DNA of 64,000 nucleotides from Cunninghamella blakesleeana (GCA_017871115.1 JAFCIZ010000001.1:5127501-5191500), one strand, 5' to 3'; counted from the stretch's first letter, positions 40,363 through 52,309 are shown. The notes: generated from the letters alone by a model not told the origin. Program-made: numbers and translations.

Positions 40363-40617
40363 ATGGCAGCCAAATATAATCTAATGACGCGTAAAGTTAT
40401 AAATGGCTTTTTTTCTCTTTTTGGGCGAGGTATATGTTGTAAACGTCATCATTTTGATAAAAATGATCCTAGATTGAGCCTAGTATTAATCAAAACACAA
40501 GAAGCCAGTCACTGTTATCTTATGTTGTTTACTAAAAATGGAAGAGAACAAGGGTGGTCAGCTTTTACCAAGAATTGCGAAGGTGAGTATATGACCAAGA
40601 GCATACTTAAAGGATAG
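40363..40617 (+). CDS. Hypothetical 84-aa frame, doubtful
   Basis: This frame begins 184 bp from the divergent methyltransferase start. The product (MAAKYNLMTRKVINGFFSLF..., then CCKRHHFDKNDPRLSLVLIK) has normal amino-acid composition, not the F/K/Y-rich junk typical of spurious frames here. After NCE the DNA reads AAG|GTGAGTAT, a near-perfect splice donor, so the coding part may be exon 1 of a longer gene. No plausible continuation was found before the MITE cluster. I recognise no family; it may be a gene remnant cut by the transposon insertions. Confidence 0.25.
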   Translation: MAAKYNLMTRKVINGFFSLFGRGICCKRHHFDKNDPRLSLVLIKTQEASHCYLMLFTKNGREQGWSAFTKNCEGEYMTKSILKG

Positions 40618-40861
40618 CTTGAACGTATTACAAAAGTGTTTCTAGCATGTGCAAAAATAACTAGACTATTGGCATGAGTGGGTAGATATATTTTGAATTG
40701 AGCAGATACTACTGTTGGACAGTTTGCGATGTACATAAATAAAAAAAGAAGAGAAATAATACGGAAGGAGGGAAATATATCAAAAATGAAAAAAGAAAAA
40801 ACAAAAAGATACAGAAAAATGAGAATGAAATGAAAATGAAGTAAGAGAAAAATCTTAGAAG

Positions 40862-41378
40862 ATTGTTATGATACTCGTAATCGTAATGAATCGTTCGTAA
40901 AGGAATTAAAACATTTGGAGTATTAGTATATTTCCAACCAAATTAATAACATTGATTCGAAAATGTTCAGACCGTTTATTTTGATTTTAAAATATACATT
41001 GACTATTCTATTATTGGTCTTCATTCAATTGTTCGTATGTAAAGTTATTAATCATTCGCAGGTATTTAGATCATGATGCCTAAACGTTTATATCCTATGG
41101 AGGCTGTCTAAATGCTCGCGATCGCAACGTTTCGCTCGTAAAGGATATGAACATTTAGGCATCATGATCTAAATACCTGCGAATGATTAATAACTTTACA
41201 TACGAACAATTGAATGAAGACCAATAATAGAATAGTCAATGTATATTTTTAAAACCAAAAGAAATTTTCTGTACGGTTTAGAACCAATGATATGATGGCG
41301 GTTGGCAGTTTGCCAATACCTAAATGTTCATATCCTTTACGAGCGAATCGTTGTGATCGCTAGTATTTAGATAGCCTT
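40862..41378. mobile_element. Head-to-head pair of MITE copies (B and C) with long perfect stem
   Basis: Copy B (about 41099-41378) has inverted ends: CTAAATGCTCGCGATCGCAA at the left and its counterpart ending GATCGCTAGTATTTAGATAG at the right, both carrying CGCTCGTAAAGGATATGAAC or its complement. Copy C (about 40862-41098) runs in the opposite direction and is more diverged toward 40862. Where they face each other, 40989-41098 and about 41141-41253 are reverse complements over about 110 bases with only one indel and two mismatches, around a loop of about 43 bp. The family is the same as copy A at 36904-37180. Confidence 0.75.
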
Positions 41379-42760
41379 CATAATTTATAATACGCTCATG
41401 CTTCACATTAAAAATTGATGTTTAAACTACATAAACCCTACGGTGTTTCTGATATTAAATAAACCATTCATACCAACTTTTCCTTCGAATAATTATTATT
41501 GTTAACAATTGATTTTAATATTAAGAATTCATTTAAATATTAAAAAATAGACGATATTATACACAAATATTGGCAAGCGTAGCGCTGTATTAATGCAAGC
41601 TAAAATTGTGTTTCTTGGCAATGAGAATTAGTAGAAATGATCAATTGTTATTATAAGAATACCGTTTATCTAATGGATCATTTAAATACACGTGCGCGAA
41701 GTTAACTTTTGAATATTGTTTTATCAGATATAATAACATAATTATTAAACCGCTGTATTTATCTAATCCAGCAGATAAATGGTATTCTCGTAATTGTGCT
41801 CGACCTTCTTACACAATTAGCATTTACAAAAACTCAGATGTTCTTCAGTTGTGTTAAAATTATAGATAGAATTTATTCCTCTTTATTGTAATCTTAAAAC
41901 CTCTACTCCTATAAACTCATTACAATATACGAACCCAAAACCCCATCCTAGTTTATGTTATCTTTACTAGTTAACTCTATAACTTTATCCCATAATACAT
42001 AACTTCTTATAGCATCATAATATTAGACAATATAATATATTAATCATTATTTAATTTTATGTCGCTAATCTACCAAAATGTATAAATATAACACTTATTT
42101 TAAATGTTTGAATAAAGTATGACGGAAAGCTTTACAATATTTTTTATCTTTTTTATATTTTTAAAAGTTTTATGTTGTTGAAATCAACAATTTATAACTT
42201 GAAAAATATGCATTGAAATCTTTTTTGTTTATTAGCATATTACTTGCTATTACTATTAAACATGAGTAAAATTGTTGAATTACTCATTTTTGGTGATTAT
42301 AATAAAACGGTTTGTAATAAAAATAACATACTATGTCAATAACAATGCTCTTTATTTATGATCTATTGTATAAAGGAATAAACTATATACATATCTATCA
42401 AAATAATTATACTGATTTTGTAAATCGATCTATATATAATTATTCGTAATTATTCTATATTATTGTTTCAATCCATTGTATTTTATTATATTTTAATTAT
42501 TTCAAAGAACTTGTAAATATTTTGAAATGAAATAAAATAAAAAACGGATATATATAAATCTGCACAATATAATTTATACTACACCATAGGTAGAACATAA
42601 TTGGTTGAATAGATTTTTTTTTATATCATTGTATATACGCATATACATATATTTATTATACGATCAAAAGGGGAAATAAATAATATCAATATAAAAATAA
42701 AAAATAAGATCTAAGATAATTAGTAGTAATAGTAATAGTAGTAGTAGAAGAAAAAAAATT
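41379..42760. other. Intergenic with a second inverted-repeat element
   Basis: About 1.4 kb without a gene. An inverted-repeat element at 41601-41825 is listed separately. The remainder is AT-rich and unrecognised. Confidence 0.5.
41601..41825. repeat. Short inverted-repeat element of about 225 bp (second MITE type)
   Basis: AGAATACCGTTTATCTAATG at about 41656-41675 pairs with the complement of 41773-41794 (AGAATACCATTTATCTGCTG when reversed). Farther out, GCTAAAATTGTGTTTCTTGG pairs with GCTAATTGTGTAAGAAGG read from the right end. The centre has no coding capacity. The structure suggests a decayed non-autonomous transposon unrelated in sequence to copies A-C. Confidence 0.5.
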
Positions 42761-44817
42761 CTATAATTTTCTTGATGGAATTAAAGTAGGAGGTAATTTT
42801 TCCGGTAAAGTAGCACCTTTTTGAACTGCTTTCACTAAATGCATAGAAACCGAGAATTCGTCAATATCCAAATAACCATCACTATCCCAATCAGATAAAC
42901 GCCATATTTTAGCCAACTCTTCATTAGATAATCCACTTTCCATTAAGACAGGTTTCACTGTAGCGCCACTTAATTTACCATCATGAGGGTTGAGTGATTG
43001 GAAAATGCTTGTATAGGTTGGTTTATCAACTGAAGTAAAGTGCCAATAAGATGGTGGCAATTCTCCAAGAGCAGGTTGGCTATTTTCTCCAATATCAAAC
43101 GGATTTCGTTCACGTTCTGATAATTCCGGATTACCAGCTGGGAATTCAGACATAATTCTTGGCAAATCTTCAGATAAAGCCTATGTAAAAAATAATAAAA
43201 AAAAATGATAAAGCAAGTTAATAACTTTCTAATATTAGATTTTATTATAACCAATATAATAATATTATTATTATTCATTAGCCCATTACATCATCGGCTT
43301 TTGCTAATAAATCTTCTTTTAATTGTTTAAATTTATCCATATCATACACAGATAAGTTTTGTCTAAATTTTTCAGGATTGGGGAAATCACCAGGAGGAAT
43401 ATGATAACGTTGTTGAATTTTTAAAAATTCTTGGTCCAAATTAGCCAATAATTTTGCACTTTTCTTTTTTTTTCCAAACATGGCAGGCATTTCTTTTTTA
43501 AGATGACCAATAATTAAAGCATGTACCTATTAAAATATATATAAATATATATATCAAAAAATAAATAAATAAATATATATATACTTTTACTATTTTTATT
43601 TGATTCTCTCTCTCTGTCTCTCTTTCTCCATATATATGTGTACTTACTCTTGCCAATCGTGCACGTTTACTGATTTCATTCACTTTTCTAATAGCCGCAT
43701 TTCTACGTAAATCTTTCAAATCTTTTAATAAATCTCTTGATTCAGCTTCAATCAATTCTCTGCAATCTTCAAAACAATTAGGAGGTTTTTCTGACCAGAA
43801 AGAACACAAATATACTTTCAAAACTTCAGGTGTTGATATGACTCTTCCCAAGGACCACATCATGGCACCATAAACACGCATTAAACTTTGTTGATCGATC
43901 ATATCCGATTTATTTAAAACAACTCTTACTTTTTCTTCCTGACCACGCAATGTATGAATAGCCATTTTAAATTCATTTGAGATATCCAATTTATGAGAAT
44001 CAAACATTAATAAAATCAGATCAGCCCGTTGTGCAAACCAATCAATAACTTGAGTGAAATCATAACCTCGTTCAATTGATTGCTTGTCCCCTGATAAAAT
44101 CCCTGGTGTATCAATGATGGTCATGTTTTGCAATACGGGTGAATTAGTTTGCGAGACTTGGAATCGAGATAAAAACGCTTGACCAAATCGATTTAAACCT
44201 TGGAATGGTAATTCTTTATTCATGGCAGCAGCATTACCTGGGATAACACGATCTTCTTCTCCAAATGATATAGATACAAATCGATCTGTTGTTGGCTCTA
44301 CCCCAATATGTTCCCCTGGATATGATTTATCTAATAAATATTTTACAAATGTTGTTTTCCCCTATTATTGTTATTATTTAAAATAAAAAAATAAAAATAA
44401 AAAGAATGAAAAATTAGCATATATTACCTATTTATATATAAAAAAAAGCATAAAGTTATATAGAATTTACAGTTGAATATTGACCAATAAGTAATACGAT
44501 TGGCTTGGCTTCAATATCAGAGTCAGTTAATGGCGCAGAGTGAAACCCTATATAGAAAAAATAATCAAAAACGCATAAAAATATAAATAAACAAATATTA
44601 TTATTGTTAATATTATTACGCATTTTTAATAATATAAATATGACTACTCCATTATCATTTTTTATGTATTACCTTCGAAATTGTAAGTAACTTCCAAAGG
44701 TTTAATTTTTGCCTTATATACTTGTTTTACACCTTCAATAATTTTTTCATATTCTTGATCATTCCAAGATGAATGATACTCTGAGGAACTTCCGTTGGGT
44801 GAATGTCTTTCCTTCAT
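42761..44817 (-). CDS. EH-domain-containing dynamin-like ATPase (EHD/RME-1 family)
   Basis: Exons 44673-44817, 44471-44547, 43648-44361, 43290-43526 and 42761-43180 give 531 codons with stop, matching the usual 534-550 residues of EHD proteins. The dynamin-like G domain shows GQYSTGKTTF (70-79), DTPGILSGDKQ and NKSDMID. A helical middle region contains HALIIGHLKKEMPAMFGKKK, and the C-terminal EH domain lies at about 430-520 (SYWHFTSVDKPTYTSIF). Its EF-hand loop DWDSDGYLDIDE (488-499) has good calcium ligands. EHD proteins tubulate and cut endosomal membranes for recycling and bind NPF cargo adaptors. An internal NPFD precedes the EH domain. The start is the first in-frame ATG; a short upstream exon cannot be excluded. 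Confidence 0.93.
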
Positions 44818-47064
44818 CAAATTTATTAGTTGTAAAAAAAATTATATATTCGTATGACTTTTTAGATAATAAAAATATTCGACTAATGTTGATTATGAAT
44901 ATTAAATATATATATACATATATATATACTAACAATTAACACTAAAGAACAGGATAATTGAAAGAATAAAAAAAGAAAAAGAAGAATACTTTATCAAATC
45001 TTTTTTTAAATAAAAAAAAAAAGAAAGGAAAGAGAGAGAAAAAAATGAGAAAAGAAAATAGAAAAAAAAAAAAAAAAGGTTTAGCTTTATTTTTTTTCCT
45101 TTAAAAATGAAAAATTGTCGCCGATTTAAAATTAGCTCGTGTTTCCTACTTATTAAAAAGTAAAAATGAAGCATTTAATAGCCATTGAAATAAATATAAA
45201 AGGCTGTAGCCTTCGCTATATTTCACGGAAACAAAAGATATAACGTATAATCGTTATCTTATTTTTGAAAGATAGATTTGTATCTATTTTAATAAAAAAA
45301 CATTTAATATTACAATGATTTAAATTTCACACTAAATAGCAACTCTAATACTTTTGTATCTCATAATTTCTATTAGTTCATATTATATACGTCAAGCTAT
45401 AATATATATAAAATCATTTATTTCTAGATTATTATTTTTTTTTTTTTTTTTTTTCGATAATTATTATCGTTATTGTTACTTTTTTTTTAAAAAAAATAAA
45501 AAAAAATAAAAAAAAAGGGGGGGGGGGGTCTTTATCTCGATTTATTGTTAAACGAAATCATTTCAACACTGTTTGCTAGTTAATAGATGAAAGCAAGTAT
45601 GCTTACAAATAGTGTATATTTAATTTATCCATTATAATTTCAGGTAGAGTTAATCGTTCTCTCTTGAAGTAAATAAATGCTCAGCTCTGATATATTCTTT
45701 TAAATATATCAGTAACCACCATGATCATTTTAGGAAGTTTGATGAGCATTTAATGTATAATTATGCTATAGTAATGTTAAAATTTGAAATTGACTTTTTC
45801 ATTAGCTATAGATATAAATGATTATTGATTTACATATAAACATTTTATTCAATCAGTCAATACTCAAGATCATCTTGTCAAAATTGATTAGTGAATAGAA
45901 CAATTATCATAGTGATATGTTGAAATTTCAAATCAATTGATTTATTAACAATGATGAAAAAAAATACTTGATATTGAATATTACGCTTCATTTATCCATT
46001 CAATCCGAATTTATACAAATCATTATTCTTCGAGAACTTTTATTCCTCCAAAAACAAATTCTAAGCTGCAATATAAATAAATATATAAAAATTTCTCCTT
46101 TCTAAAGAACTTTTTAATACCAATAATCGACATGTAATTGGAAATAAAATAATTTCCAATTACATTAATTTTATTATAATAAAATGTTATATTTTATTTT
46201 ATTTATTCCACTTCTAGCTCAATACGAAAGAGCTTACTTGAAAATTGGTTTGGTAACGATATGGGAAAAAAAAAAAGCATTTTCCTTGAAACATACTTGA
46301 CTACATATATTTTGTACAACTAAAAAAATGTTTAAAAAATGTCTACATTGTAAAAAATATATAAAAGATTATCTAATTCGAATAATGTATATACTGAACT
46401 TTTTATTCATTCTCTTTATTTTATTTTTTATTATTTTTTAATAAATAAAAATAGTGTTTTAAGCGAATTTAAATGATTATTTGGTGTAATAAAAAGAGTA
46501 TACTATGTAATAATGCATTGTATAAAAATAAGGTTGGGGATATAAACAAAACAGGTTACAAAAATATTTAGAGAGGGTTTCATCATACACAAATATTATT
46601 ATTTTTGGGAAGAACCAGTAAAAAAAAGAATATGTGCATATATTTGAATTTGGTCATACACATGGGATTTTTTGGCCCCATGATTCGTTTTTTTTTTTTT
46701 TTCTTTTGATGTTGATATGAGTTTGTTTTTTTTAAAAAAAAGAAAAAGAAAAGGAAATTTATAACTATCTAATAATAAGAAAAAGAGTTATGATATGATA
46801 TTGAAGTTTCTCCTGTTTATTTTCTTGAAGATATTAGTTCATTTATATATTTATACAAAGAATTAGGGTTGTGATTATATTTACATGATTATTAAAAATA
46901 AAATAAAAAATAAAATGATTAAAAAATAAAGAATAATGAAACATAAAGAATAATAAAAAGATAATATAGCATAATAAATAATAGCAATAACAATAAAAAA
47001 AATTAATTAAAAGTATCATAAAAACAGTATTAGATTAAAAAAAAAGGAAAGGAGAAGGGAGGAA
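44818..47064. other. Intergenic, about 2.2 kb
   Basis: AT-rich sequence between two minus-strand genes. It holds a T-to-A tract junction at 45481-45496, a 10-base G run at about 45519-45528, and two perfect hairpins (45687-45712 and 46132-46165). I found no open frame worth calling. Confidence 0.55.
46132..46165. repeat. Perfect 14-bp inverted repeat with 6-base loop
   Basis: ATGTAATTGGAAAT is followed after six bases by ATTTCCAATTACAT. It lies mid-gap, about 0.9 kb past the lipase stop. It could be a transposon remnant or a transcript 3'-end structure; no family is recognised. Confidence 0.5.
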
Positions 47065-48591
47065 TTAATATCCTTGGTCATATAAATGATTAGCTAATTC
47101 AACATAAAATTCAGTTTGATTAAATTCATTATTTGGTTTTAATCGATATGGTATAAAACTATTAAAAAAAGGAAAAATAGAAAAAGAAAATCATGTTAAT
47201 ATATTTTTATAATTATCAATGTATGAATAGTATCATTTTACCTTTTTCCAGGGAAATCCCAATGATCAGCTTCAAGAGTTTTAATATGTTGACCCCATTG
47301 GGCACTTTTTACACTCACGACACCATCATTATCACCCTCGACTTCATTAATCAATTGCCAAGATAATCCTAGTAAAGAAGACCATTGATGAGGCATATTT
47401 GCTTTAGCGGTATAAGAGTAATAACCAACATTAGGGTCATTTGGTGTAGAAGGATTAAATACCTGAGTACAATAATCTGTTGTTAAATTACTATAAGCAG
47501 GTGAATCTAACCATTGACCAAGATAATGCAATAAATGTTGTTTTGTAAAAGATGAAGAAGATGAAGAATCTTGATCAAACAATTTAAATGTGTCATCTTT
47601 GTGTTCTCTTCTTAATACGGTTCTTAATAAATCACCTTTCATACAAGAGATAGGGTTCATAGTCGTGTTTGGTTGGTTTTTTAATTCGGATTGTCTCCCA
47701 ACCCCAAAATGATTACGAAAATAATCCATTAAAGGTGATCCATTATGAGGTGTGCTGATAGTAGTCAACGAAGATACTTTATAAGGCTTATTTGGGATAT
47801 GTGATATTAAATAACGACAGTCTAATCCACCCTGTATAAAGATAAGTAGAAAATATAGGTGTAGAAATGATAAAAATGAGTGATTAGGATTCTTATTATT
47901 AAACAGATCCATATATATTTTCTTTTACATATATTATTTTTATTTTTACCATAGAATAACCAATAAAATTAATATTTTGATTAGGCATAAAAGTAGATAA
48001 AATGGAATGTAAAGTATTTGCTCTTGTAGAAATGGAACCATTTTTAGGCACTCTAGTAATAATTAATTTTGCACCTAAATCCGTTAAAGCTTTTTCAACC
48101 CCACTCCAATAACGTACTTGTAATAAGGGAATACGATCAGGACCTGTAGTATCATAACCATTTAAACCGTGAGTTAATACGATAGGATTTCTTGGCGCTC
48201 TATATTGAGGTGTAACACAATGGAAGGCAGCAGCAGAGGTTGGTGTAGCTTGATTCTTTTTCATCTTGATAGAAATGACATTGTGATTCTTTATTTTATT
48301 TATTTGAATTGTTGCCGATGTAGTAGTCGACTTTTTATTTTTAATATTTGTCGTTGTTTTAGGAGTAAAAAAATCAATAACTTCAGAAGCTTTTTTAAAT
48401 TGACTTGGATATAGGGCCATATTTTCATTTACTATTAATTTTTTTTTTTTGGTCTTTTTTACTTGTTTTTCTTCACACAAAGTAAAAGGAATCATCTCTT
48501 TAATAGAAAGAACTGCTGATGTAATAGAAGTAACATTCCAACTATGTTGTAAAGAATTACAAAGATAAGAATATAATGGTAAAGTTGACAT
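47065..48591 (-). CDS. Alpha/beta-hydrolase lipase (triacylglycerol lipase-like)
   Basis: Exons 47950-48591, 47242-47831 and 47065-47158 give 442 codons with stop. An N-terminal Lys/Thr-rich stretch of about 130 residues precedes IVLTHGLNGYD, whose HG forms the oxyanion-hole signature of the lipase fold. The nucleophile elbow GYSMGG has S213; the intron falls between the M and the following GG. Downstream come TISTPHNGSPLMDYF, then DNDGVVSVKSAQWG with the likely acid D383, and EADHWDFPG with H404 as the likely base. This order matches extracellular bacterial-type lipases and their zygomycete relatives, but no obvious signal peptide is seen, so the protein may be intracellular. The substrate is inferred as acylglycerols. 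Confidence 0.85.
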
Positions 48592-49719
48592 GATAATAAA
48601 AATATATTTTTTCGATAATTAAAAAAAAAAAAAAGAAAGAAAGAAAAAGAGGTAAAAAAAGAAATCATGCAGAGTAATTTTTTTATATTTTATTTTTTCT
48701 CTTTTTGGAATTTAAATTCAGTGTGTCTTGAACTTTTATATTTTATTTCACCCCATCAAACCCATTCATCGTGGGAGTTGATACTCTTTTTTTTGCAGAA
48801 ATAGGTACACTGGGTTTAAATATACCAAATAAAGATGAATGTACCAATAAGAAAACGAATAATATTCATGAACGTTTATTATAATTTTTGGGGATGAGGG
48901 GATATAACTCAACTTTTTTTAAAAAAAATACGGTAATAATATTATATTTATATGATTAATGATCAATCGTCTATTTTTATATAATAAATTATATAGTCAT
49001 TCTATATTTAAAAATAAAAAAAAAATCAGTTTATAAATATTTCTTTATACATAGATATATATAATATATTAAGAATGATCATCATATATTGATGAAATCA
49101 GCCAATAAAAATAGTTAAAATATTCATTAAGTTTATATTAACTTGAATGCTATTGATTGGTTTAAATTCTTTAATTGCCATAAAAATATATAAAATTTTA
49201 TTATATACGTCATTAGGCAAAGTAAAATTGGCCATACCTTATTGTTTTTTCCTACTTTAAAAAAAAACTCCTATTATATACCAATTAGATAGGAGCTTTC
49301 ATTATAAATACTCTATTAATTACTATATATTATTGATAAAGTTCAACTAATAATAATAATAAATTATTTTCTCGTATATTTAACTACTAATAAACTATTT
49401 TCTCATTTAACTATAATTAATAATAAATAATTGCTCTTTACTATTTCTGTTATTATCAAAAAAAATCAACGAATAGTGTTACTTTTTTTATTTGAGCAAA
49501 AGCATACATATATTCATCCATCCATTCATCCATCCATGTAGAAATTCATAGGTTTATTTATTTATTTCAATTTAATCATAATAATAATAAATCTCCATCG
49601 AATAAATTTAATATATGCTACTTAATATTTATTGAAACAGTTTTTCATTTTCATATTTTTATATAATAAAAGAAGCCCATATCGACGTCTCATTGCAAAA
49701 GAGTGTAAGGCAAAGGACA
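48592..49719. other. Intergenic between lipase gene and U2 snRNA
   Basis: About 1.1 kb, AT-rich, with a T-to-A tract junction at 48914-48928 and a (CATC)n-like stretch near 49515-49537. No gene is seen. Confidence 0.55.
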
Positions 49720-49869
49720 TCAGTGATTCAATGAGATAGCAAGCCAGAGCCCATTGAATCAGGCGCAAAAAAATTAGAATAACAACAGTGGTGAGTACAC
49801 CACATTATAGTTGTTAAACTATAAAGAACAGATACTACACTTGATCTTAGCCAAAAGGCCTGAGAGGAT
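49720..49869 (-). ncRNA. U2 spliceosomal RNA
   Basis: Read on the minus strand from 49869: ATCCTCTCAGGCCTTTTGGC, then TAAGATCAAGTGTAGTATCT and GTTCTTTATAGTTTAACAAC. This is the nearly invariant 5' half of U2, with the branch-point-recognition GTAGTA. A Sm-site-like AATTTTTTTG lies at about 49766-49775. It is followed by a terminal stem-loop with arms GATTCAATG and CATTGAATC (49725-49760). The ends are estimated: about 150 nt from the conserved 5' start to just past the last stem. U2 pairs with intron branch points, consistent with the intron-dense genes here. It is divergent from RPA34, 269 bp away. Confidence 0.95.
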
Positions 49870-50137
49870 AAGGAACATAAAAATTTGCAAACTTTTGGAG
49901 CCTTTTTATAGTTTTTTGATTAAAACTCAGTTAGAAAAAATTTTTGGGACTATTTTTTTTATGATTATTGATTGGTTGAATTTCTTTATTTTTTGAAAAG
50001 AGATATAGAGTGGCTTTTTATAAAAGAAAATATGACTTTGATCCAAAAAGGAAGCGAAGAATTTCAAATGCAGAAATTTTTTTTTTCTTTACCTTTTTTC
50101 TTTAACTTTTTTATATATAAAATAAATGACATTGAAT

Positions 50138-51237
50138 ATGGAAGCAGCGTAAATAAAAATAAAAATAAAAATAAAAACAATAATCATAGTTTTTTTTTAA
50201 TTGAATAATAAAACAGCCCTCTGAAAATCAATTTATTTATTCATTCTCATTATTATTATTATTTAAAAAAAAGAATACCAGAAGAATTTACACAATTTGA
50301 TCCTAGAAAACAACAAGCAACTGTATATGATATCGAAAATATAGAAAACGATGACGATAAAGAAATCTGGTTAATCCGTGTTCCTCAACAAGTAATAATT
50401 ACCCTTTAATTTTTATTATTATTATTTTTTAAAAAAAAAAGGAAAGAAAGAAAGAGAATAATCATAATAATCATTATCATCATTTATTATGATCATCCTC
50501 CTGCTTAATTTTAGGTAGAAAAGAAAAGTTTAGATTCATTATCATTTAAATATCCAAAAACAGCAGGCAAACCACTCTCAAAATTATTAATCAATGAAAA
50601 GGATACTTTTACATTGTACAAAGTACCAGAAGGAAAAGATTTAGAAGCAGATGTTGGGGTTAGTGGTCAAGAAATGTTAGGGTTTAACTGTCTTTTACCA
50701 TCCAAAAATAAACAAGGCAAACTTGTATTTGGTAATGAAAGAAATCAAGAATTTACGATGCTTATAATCATTTTTTAACCCATCATTTTTTCTTTATATA
50801 TATATAATTTGATAAATATGATTATTATTATAGCACCAAAGAAAATTTCCAATTATTTAATTTTAGATGAAGAAGTAGCTATTCCTGATGGTACCCTTTT
50901 ATCAGAATCTATTCGTGATACACCTATTACAAAAAGAGAACACCCTGAGGGACTTAAGATGCGATACAAACCATATGGATATTATACTGGTCAACAAAAT
51001 ACAAAAGATGAAGAAATGGATGTCCAAATGAAAAATGATGATGAACATGATGATGACAATAAAAAGGAAATAAAATCAGATGCTATAGACGATGAAACAT
51101 TAAAACGAAAGCGTACCGTAGGTGATGACGATGATGATAATAGCAATGATCAACAAGAAAAGAAGAAGAAAAAGAAGAAAGAAAAAAAGGATAAAAAGGA
51201 TAAAAAGGATAAAAAATCTAAAAAAGAAAATGCTTAA
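50138..51237 (+). CDS. RPA34: RNA polymerase I subunit Rpa34 (A34.5)-like
   Basis: Exons 50138-50148 (11 nt), 50274-50391, 50515-50731 and 50834-51237 give 250 codons with stop. The tiny first exon supplies MEAA, joined in phase to IPEEFTQFDPRKQ. EIWLIRVPQQVEKKSLDSL is the RPA34 domain entry seen in yeast Rpa34 and human PAF49/CD3EAP. APKKISNYLILDEEVAIPDG and the Lys-rich acidic tail (from about residue 180, ending in K/D/E repeats) also fit. Rpa34 with Rpa49 forms the TFIIF-like module of Pol I in the nucleolus. The tail is encoded by repeated AAGGATAAA units. The start is inferred from phase, as no other ATG precedes the conserved part. Confidence 0.85.
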
Positions 51238-52116
51238 TACTTTTTTTTTTATCTATAATTCATATTTTTTCTAAAATATCATATCATAATGTACAACTTA
51301 TTCACTTTTTTATTATTAAAAAACTTCACTCATATACACATATACATACATATATTTATATATATTATATTCATAATATACACATACAATCATTAAATAA
51401 ATAAATAAATGAATTATGATTTATTTTATTTAAAGTTATATTCAAAAATGGAAGTTCTACTAATTTCCTCAAGCAAAAATTAATATAAATCGAAATGAAT
51501 TTTTTTGACGATCAATTTCCTATTTATGAATTGCTTTTGCGCATTCGATTTTTTTTTTTTTTGTTTACGACAACTCCCGTAATACGTATATTTCGTATTA
51601 AATTCGATACATAAAAACTAAAAAAAATTAAGTATATAAAATCAAAGTAAAATCAGTATTTAGTTATAATCCAAGAAGAAGCAATGGCACTGTTATGAAA
51701 ATAAGGAAAATCCCTCTGAGCACGTTCAAGAAATCAAAGGTAATAGTATCAACTTATCGGAGATTAAATGACTCCAATATAGAAATTGTACGACTCTTTT
51801 GCTAAAATCCTTTTTACTAAAAAAAACAATAGGTTTATTTAAAACAATTCCTTTTATACTGGGCGATTTTTTATGCAAGTTTTATACCAAGAGCAATAGT
51901 CAAATTATTAAGAACTTCCTGAGAGTACCAATATTTTCGGATTTGTAACTATTTTAGATATTGATTACTATGTAAAGTTCCCCAAAAATGGATAAATGAT
52001 GCTTTATAAACGGTTGGTTTTTTTAACCCTTTCCTCTTTTTTTTCCTCCCTCCATATCTTTTTTTTAAAAAGCCTAATAAAAAAATACCAATAATACTTT
52101 AAATAACACATTTTAG
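51238..52116. other. Intergenic upstream of the UBL remnant
   Basis: About 880 bp. The part just after RPA34 (51295-51420) resembles 52620-52740 in word order (TCACTC/CATTCATATACAC, then ATACATATATTT, ACAATCA and AATAAATAAA), hinting at a duplicated block. No coding sequence is recognised. Confidence 0.4.
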
Positions 52117-52309
52117 CCATAGATACCCTATTGAAGTCGACACCTTATTGACTGTCCTTGATGTTAAAAATGCTGTTACAGAACAAACGGATATAGCTGC
52201 TGATATACAAAATTTAATTTACAATGACACGATTCTTGATAAGAACGCCATCATAGATGATATTGATTTATATGATAACAGTACTCTATTTTTGAATACA
52301 CATAATTAA
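52117..52309 (+). pseudogene. Decayed ubiquitin-like domain, tandem relative of DSK2 exon 1
   Basis: The frame after an AG at 52115-52116 translates to YPIEVDTLLTVLDVKNAVTE, then QTDIAADIQNLIYNDTILD, ending NTHN and a TAA at 52307-52309. It lines up without gaps with the intact DSK2 UBL at 53050-53235 ([26 protein letters not shown]). About 40 percent of residues are identical. There is no ATG and no recognisable upstream exon, and the loop SGR has become NDT. The reading frame is nevertheless still open, so it could be an exon of an unrecognised gene rather than a dead copy. Confidence 0.7.
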
